Source: JAIQFL01 sp035295745
GTDB lineage: Bacteria; Acidobacteriota; Terriglobia; Bryobacterales; Bryobacteraceae
DNA length: 64,000 nt
Reading direction: 5' to 3'
Assembly: GCA_035295745.1 (NCBI GenBank)
Contig: DATGIL010000043.1
Location: 43,345-107,344, forward strand
In this document: one piece after another, positions 59,982 through 64,000 of the stretch
Layout of the letters: every line of letters starts with the position of its first letter
How positions within the stretch are numbered: the first letter of the stretch is position 1
The notes under the pieces: generated by a model
Database searches by the model: none
What the model was told of the DNA's origin: nothing
What the model saw: only the letters and a program-made list of their open reading frames with translations
Translations under genes and position numbers: made by a program

Positions 59982-61499
59982 TCAGAACCCGACGAATTTA
60001 TCGAACTTTACGGTCGATTCCGTTTCGAACTTGCGGTAATCGCGGAAGACAATCACGTTGCGGCTGCAGGTTCCGCTGCCGCGCATGCAACCGATGTTCT
60101 CGCTGGTCACGGGGAGCAGGTAACTGCGCTGCTCGATTTTGGCAAAGCCGTATTCCACAACAGCCTCCGCACGGTTCAAAGGAAAGTCCGAAGGTATCGA
60201 GGAGGTAGACTGCTCAATGCGCAGCACCCGCCGCGTCTCCTTGTCCACCCAGATAGCGCCGGTGTAAGCGGGGTTGAAGCGGCGGTCGTCGGGCGAGACC
60301 ATCGTCCAGTGCGAATTCTCCTGCGACACGCTGTAGTCGAACACCCATGCCAGCCGCCCTGCGATTTTATCGTCGCCGCGACGCCGGAACTTCGCGTTCG
60401 TGATGGGCGAAAGCACGTCTTCCAGAGTCGTCGAGAATTCGCCAGTACTCCAGGTGCCCGAACGCTCCGGCGGTCGATTGGTCGGGATTCCATTGATCTG
60501 CACGTTGCGATAGTCCTCTTTCCCGTTGACACATGCGACGTCCGCCGTGACCACGTCAATCGTCTGCCAACTCGCCGGGAATCCACTGCTGAAGTAGCGG
60601 GTGGTCGCCTGTTGTACCAGGAAATTCGGCAGGCTGGCGGTGAAAGTGGTGGCTGCAGCCCGCGCCTCGGCGAGGATCTGCGCATCGGTCATATTGGGGG
60701 CAGGCGTGCCCGTCGTCGAGGCTGGCGACGTAGTTCCGGAAGCGGGTGATGACTCCGTGGTGGCAGATTCGGAGTGACTCGCCGGGGCGGATGGCGGCTC
60801 GGATCTCGATGTCTCGGGCCTGGCTAATTCAGGCTTCGACGGCTCGGGCTCGACTGTGGACTCGCCCGACGGACGGCTGTCCCGTGCGCTGACGGTGCGA
60901 GGCTTTCCGAAGTCCTCCGTGCGTGGTGTGTGGATGGAGGCCTCGTCCACAGGATCCTCCGCAGCCCCGCGCTCTGACGGAGTTCCCGCCCGCAGAAGGA
61001 TTACGCGCAGCGCGGTTTCCACGTCGTCAGGATTGACCGAGACGGTAAGCTGGTCGCCGGGATGGATCAGGGAATCGCGAATCGGCTCCCCCTCTTTACT
61101 CAGGAAGCGGGTCTTGGCCAGCAGCCGGAATCTGAGGACACGCTGGTGTCCGGCCTGCAGCAATAAGTCTTTTTCGCCCATCTTACGGAACGTTCCATCC
61201 ACCGACGAGAGCGTGATCTTCTGATCGTCGCTCTTCTCCTTGGGCTGCTTCTTTGGGAGTTTCACTTCGGGCACCGGCAATCCCACAGGAACGCCTCCCG
61301 GCAAGCGAGTTGGATAGGTGTTGGGTGGATACGTACCGGGCGGGTAGCTCCCCGGTGGATATTGCCCCGGAGGATAGGTAGTCGGCGGGTACTGCCCCGG
61401 AGGATACTGGCCCGGATAGGTCTGCGCCGCGGCGACGGTTACCAACGTCACCAGAATTGCCGACGGCAAGATGACTCGCACTGAGAGTTGCCGCATCAC
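59982..61499 (-). CDS. Secreted protein with YPPGQ repeats, paralogous to the divergent protease gene
   Basis: The 505-residue protein has a signal peptide (to about 25), a low-complexity block of about eight YPPGQ/YPPGT repeats (27-66), and a small beta-domain (90-170: ITLSSVDGTFRKMGEKDLLL, LIHPGDQLTVSVNPDDV). A Ser/Pro/Glu-rich linker (185-275) leads to a C-terminal domain (285-505). That domain shares features with the N-terminus of the protein encoded divergently at 61589: ASLPNFLVQQATTRYFSS, IWVDKETRRVLRIEQ and a YLLPV strand. No enzyme motif is visible. Confidence 0.75.
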   Translation of the reverse strand: MMRQLSVRVILPSAILVTLVTVAAAQTYPGQYPPGQYPPTTYPPGQYPPGSYPPGTYPPNTYPTRLPGGVPVGLPVPEVKLPKKQPKEKSDDQKITLSSVDGTFRKMGEKDLLLQAGHQRVLRFRLLAKTRFLSKEGEPIRDSLIHPGDQLTVSVNPDDVETALRVILLRAGTPSERGAAEDPVDEASIHTPRTEDFGKPRTVSARDSRPSGESTVEPEPSKPELARPETSRSEPPSAPASHSESATTESSPASGTTSPASTTGTPAPNMTDAQILAEARAAATTFTASLPNFLVQQATTRYFSSGFPASWQTIDVVTADVACVNGKEDYRNVQINGIPTNRPPERSGTWSTGEFSTTLEDVLSPITNAKFRRRGDDKIAGRLAWVFDYSVSQENSHWTMVSPDDRRFNPAYTGAIWVDKETRRVLRIEQSTSSIPSDFPLNRAEAVVEYGFAKIEQRSYLLPVTSENIGCMRGSGTCSRNVIVFRDYRKFETESTVKFDKFVGF

Positions 61500-61588
61500 G
61501 GGTGGCCTCCTTTAGAAGCAATTCTATACCCTTCGAGGTGGTTTGCGAACGCTATCCAGCAAGTCTGTGACGATAATGGTCTGAGGCG

Positions 61589-63535
61589 ATGCTGGTTCGC
61601 GTCACTTTCTGCTTTTCGATCTGTGCCGCGCTTGCGTGGGGTCAGGACGCACCCTATCCCGAGCAGCAACAGCGCGCCTTGCGCGCCGTCACCGAAATCG
61701 CGCACAGCTACGTGCAGCGATTACCCGACTTCACCTGTATCCGCACCACCCGACACTTCCTCGCCAAAGCCTCCGCGCAGGACTGGCACCAGCAAGCCAA
61801 AGTCGCCTACGAACTCAGCTACTACGAACATCAGGAACACTTCCGAGTAGTGGCGGTTGACGATGTCCCGAAGACGAAAGTCTCTATGTGGACAATGGCC
61901 TCCGGCTGGATCGAAACCGCCGGTAATTTCGGACAGATAGTCGGCGAACTCTTCGATCCGCAGATTCACCCGAAATTCGAGTGGCACGGCTGGGATTATG
62001 TTCACGGGAGGCGCGCGATGGTCTTCGCGTATCACGTGACGCTCGCGGAATCACAGTCCAGCAGCGGCAGGTGCATGAGTTGGATCGTCTTCACCAACTG
62101 CAAGTCATTGAAGTACGGCTATCGCGGGCGTTTATTTGTGGATGCGGATACCTTCGACCTGCTGCGGATCACGCACGTCCCGGAAGACCTTCCGGCAGCT
62201 TACTCGCAGGGCAGCACGTTCGTCGATTTCGGCCGGGTCCTCGTCGCCGGAGAGGAATACCTTCTGCCAGTTGGCGACGGCTTCGAAGACACCAGCGGCA
62301 AAACACTCTTCCGGAATGAATCATCCTACGCCGGATATCGCAAATTCGTGGCCGATTCCACCTTGCGAACGAGCGGCGTTCCGCTTCCCGGCATCGAACC
62401 GTCGCGGGCGGCGATGAAGGCACCGGCGCGCGAAGGGCGGCCGGTCGAGGCGGGGCAGTGTTTCGAGGCTCGCGATCGGGCAGGGCACGGGAAGGCTAGC
62501 GCCGCCACACGTGCGGCGATTGCAGCGGCGTTCGATGACCGTCAGCAGGCTGAAAAGGATCTCCTGGCGGTGCTCCGCGCCAATCCGGAATCGGATGACA
62601 CGGCCCTCGCTCATGCCGAACTCGCGGAAGTCCTGGCACGATCCGGTCAATTCGAGGCAGCGCTGGAACACGCGGTGCGATCGGGGATGCCGGCGGCTGG
62701 ACTCTGGGAGGCGCTCGGCAAATACCCGTCGCAATCGGTGGCCGTGCGCCGCTATTCGCAGATCCCTTTCGCCCATCGGGAACAGGGATTGGCGATTACC
62801 GTGACACTCCAGGGGAAAGCGCTCGAATTCGTAATCGATACCGGGGCCGGCATTTCCTCGATCGCCGAGTCACACACCGCAGGCGCCGGCGTAACGATAC
62901 ACGACGATCGCTTCGTGATTGAAGATATCACCGGCAAGTCCGTCGAGTGCCGCCTGGGCATCGCGGAGAACCTCACAGCGGGCGCATTCCAGTTACGCAA
63001 TGTTCCGTTCTGCGTCGTAGCGGGCAGTGAGGCGCCCGACATCCTGGGCCTGCCGGTGTTGCAGGCTTTCGAGACGATTCGCTGGAGTAACGCCGGAATC
63101 TTCGAAATCGGAATTCCAGCGGGTGTCAAGAATATCGCTCGCTCGAACATGTGCTTCGAGAACGGCGGGTTGGTGGTGGCTGCCGATCTCGGCCAGCGGC
63201 ATCTCGCTTTCAATCTGGATACAGGTAATGATCAGACCTTCCTCTATCCGGATTTTGCCGAGGACTTTGCCGGAATCGCTGCGGGGACTAATCGCAAAGA
63301 GACTTACGAGATGCGCGGAATCGGCCACGCGATCGAGTTGGAAGGTGCGGCGCTGCCCGAATTGAAGCTCCGCTTTGGCGGCTCGGCCACGGTTCTGCAT
63401 AATGTGCTGCTGCTCGCCGCGCCACTGCCCTCGCAGTGTCCCGGCTGTTACGGCAATGTCGGCCGCGATCTGCTTTCGCAGGTGCACCGCGTCACGCTCG
63501 ACTTTCACGCCATGAAGCTGACCCTGGAACAGTGA
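61589..63535 (+). CDS. Secreted protein with two tandem retropepsin-like aspartic protease units
   Basis: The 648-residue protein has a signal peptide (1-18), then an N-terminal domain (25-260) paralogous to the C-terminal part of the divergent neighbour (YVQRLPDFTCIRTTRHF, RLFVDADTFDLLRITH, EEYLLPV). A short TPR-like helical stretch (about 308-368) follows. After it come two aspartic-protease units: D417-T-G in LEFVIDTGAGISSIAES with ILGLPVLQAF, and D544-T-G in LAFNLDTGNDQTFLYPDF with NVGRDLLSQ. Two DTG motifs in one chain can form a pepsin-like active site. Substrate unknown; repeat array E follows. Confidence 0.83.
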   Translation: MLVRVTFCFSICAALAWGQDAPYPEQQQRALRAVTEIAHSYVQRLPDFTCIRTTRHFLAKASAQDWHQQAKVAYELSYYEHQEHFRVVAVDDVPKTKVSMWTMASGWIETAGNFGQIVGELFDPQIHPKFEWHGWDYVHGRRAMVFAYHVTLAESQSSSGRCMSWIVFTNCKSLKYGYRGRLFVDADTFDLLRITHVPEDLPAAYSQGSTFVDFGRVLVAGEEYLLPVGDGFEDTSGKTLFRNESSYAGYRKFVADSTLRTSGVPLPGIEPSRAAMKAPAREGRPVEAGQCFEARDRAGHGKASAATRAAIAAAFDDRQQAEKDLLAVLRANPESDDTALAHAELAEVLARSGQFEAALEHAVRSGMPAAGLWEALGKYPSQSVAVRRYSQIPFAHREQGLAITVTLQGKALEFVIDTGAGISSIAESHTAGAGVTIHDDRFVIEDITGKSVECRLGIAENLTAGAFQLRNVPFCVVAGSEAPDILGLPVLQAFETIRWSNAGIFEIGIPAGVKNIARSNMCFENGGLVVAADLGQRHLAFNLDTGNDQTFLYPDFAEDFAGIAAGTNRKETYEMRGIGHAIELEGAALPELKLRFGGSATVLHNVLLLAAPLPSQCPGCYGNVGRDLLSQVHRVTLDFHAMKLTLEQ

Positions 63536-63573
63536 GTTCCCGTCCTCGTATCACGAGCGGAGCACTTCAACGT

Positions 63574-64000
63574 CGCTTGCTGACGCGCGCGGCCCGTCAA
63601 TGTCTTGCGAGCCGCGACCCTGAGACTGAGGGAGCGTCTCCGCCCTCCGATTATCGATCGCTTGCTGACGCGCGCGTATCGCAAGCGATCGCTGAACGGG
63701 GCAGAGACGCTCCCTCACGGTCGCGGCTCGTCACCTACCTCAGATACGTTCCCGGCGGTAGGTGTGCATGCGAGCCGCGCGCGTGAGCAAGCGATGCCTC
63801 ATCGTATGTGGGGCAGGCGCTCCCCGATTTTTCACAGCTTCTGACGCGCGCGTATCGCAAGCGATCGCTGAATGGGGCAGAGACGCTCCCTCACGGTCGC
63901 GGCTCGTCACCTACCTCAGATACGTTCCCGGCGGTAGGTGTGCATGCGAGCCGCGCGCGTGAGCAAGCGATGCCTCATCCTATGTGGGGCAGGCGCTCCC
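63574..64000. repeat. Family 1 palindromic repeat, array E (runs off the window)
   Basis: This fills the 465 bp after the protease gene. Two CGCTTGC units (63574, 63659) lead into a 176-bp segment repeated in tandem (63665-63840 and 63841 onward, continuing beyond the window). Each 176-bp copy carries CGCTCCCTCACGG, CACCTACC..GGTAGGTG and GCGTGAGCAAGCGATG, so both orientations of the family are combined. Positions 63690-63783 match array A nearly base for base. The array starts 39 nt after the stop. Confidence 0.87.

Noticed and set aside
1..64000. Riboswitch upstream of mtnA or other methionine-related genes
   Set aside because: The region upstream of mtnA is repeat array C, and no SAM riboswitch-like conserved core could be seen.

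Overview
The window looks like a chromosomal segment of an Acidobacteriota bacterium of the Bryobacterales/Solibacter type. This rests on family content: three very large Oar-like TonB-dependent receptors with N-terminal carboxypeptidase-regulatory domains, a duplicated orphan MacB/FtsX permease (ADOP), a serine/threonine kinase with a long C-terminal repeat region, GH28 and GH172 sugar enzymes, high GC, and many secreted proteins of unknown function. No phage, plasmid, transposase, CRISPR, rRNA or tRNA gene was recognised. No database search was run, so all family calls come from motifs read by eye.

Layout. 0-6 kb: a chemotaxis receptor start, a small TonB protein, threonine dehydrogenase, a zinc-finger protein followed by a subtilase with an octapeptide repeat, and a P1 peptidase. 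6-11.4 kb: a TonB-dependent receptor, a stand-alone TIR-like protein and an RraA-like protein, separated by repeat arrays. 11.4-15.7 kb: a tight minus-strand operon of a HemN-like radical SAM enzyme, a halogenase-like flavoprotein, a hotdog thioesterase and a phenylacetate-CoA-ligase-like enzyme; this is the best candidate for an undescribed biosynthetic system. 15.8-19.6 kb: a membrane protein, a DUF1326 protein, a lactonase and a LysR regulator. 20-25.4 kb: mtnA, a thioredoxin-like protein, a GDT1-like transporter, an MFS transporter and a secreted helical protein. 25.6-31.4 kb: a second receptor and the kinase. 31.6-37.7 kb: a MOSC/flavin reductase/ferredoxin fusion, a pterin dehydratase-peroxiredoxin pair, GH172, an SGNH hydrolase and a YCF48-like protein. 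37.8-45.7 kb: the ADOP permease, an Omp85-like barrel with a small partner, a phosphotransferase and a MarR-DUF1398 operon. 46.1-53.6 kb: an unusual ketoacyl synthase, an AraC regulator, a VOC protein, GH28, a secreted PPC-domain protein and PmbA. 53.9-64 kb: a third receptor, a truncated acetyltransferase, a zinc protease, an amidohydrolase, and a divergent pair sharing a domain, one of which carries two tandem aspartic-protease units.

Two intergenic repeat families stand out. Family 1 is GC-rich and palindromic. It forms five arrays, each beginning about 26-39 nt after a plus-strand stop codon. Family 2 is a 57-59 bp double hairpin present three times within 4.4 kb, and base changes in one arm are matched by changes in the other.

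The clearest regulatory site is upstream of the MarR gene, where a near-consensus promoter overlaps two copies of a dyad operator and the transcript probably starts at the initiation codon.
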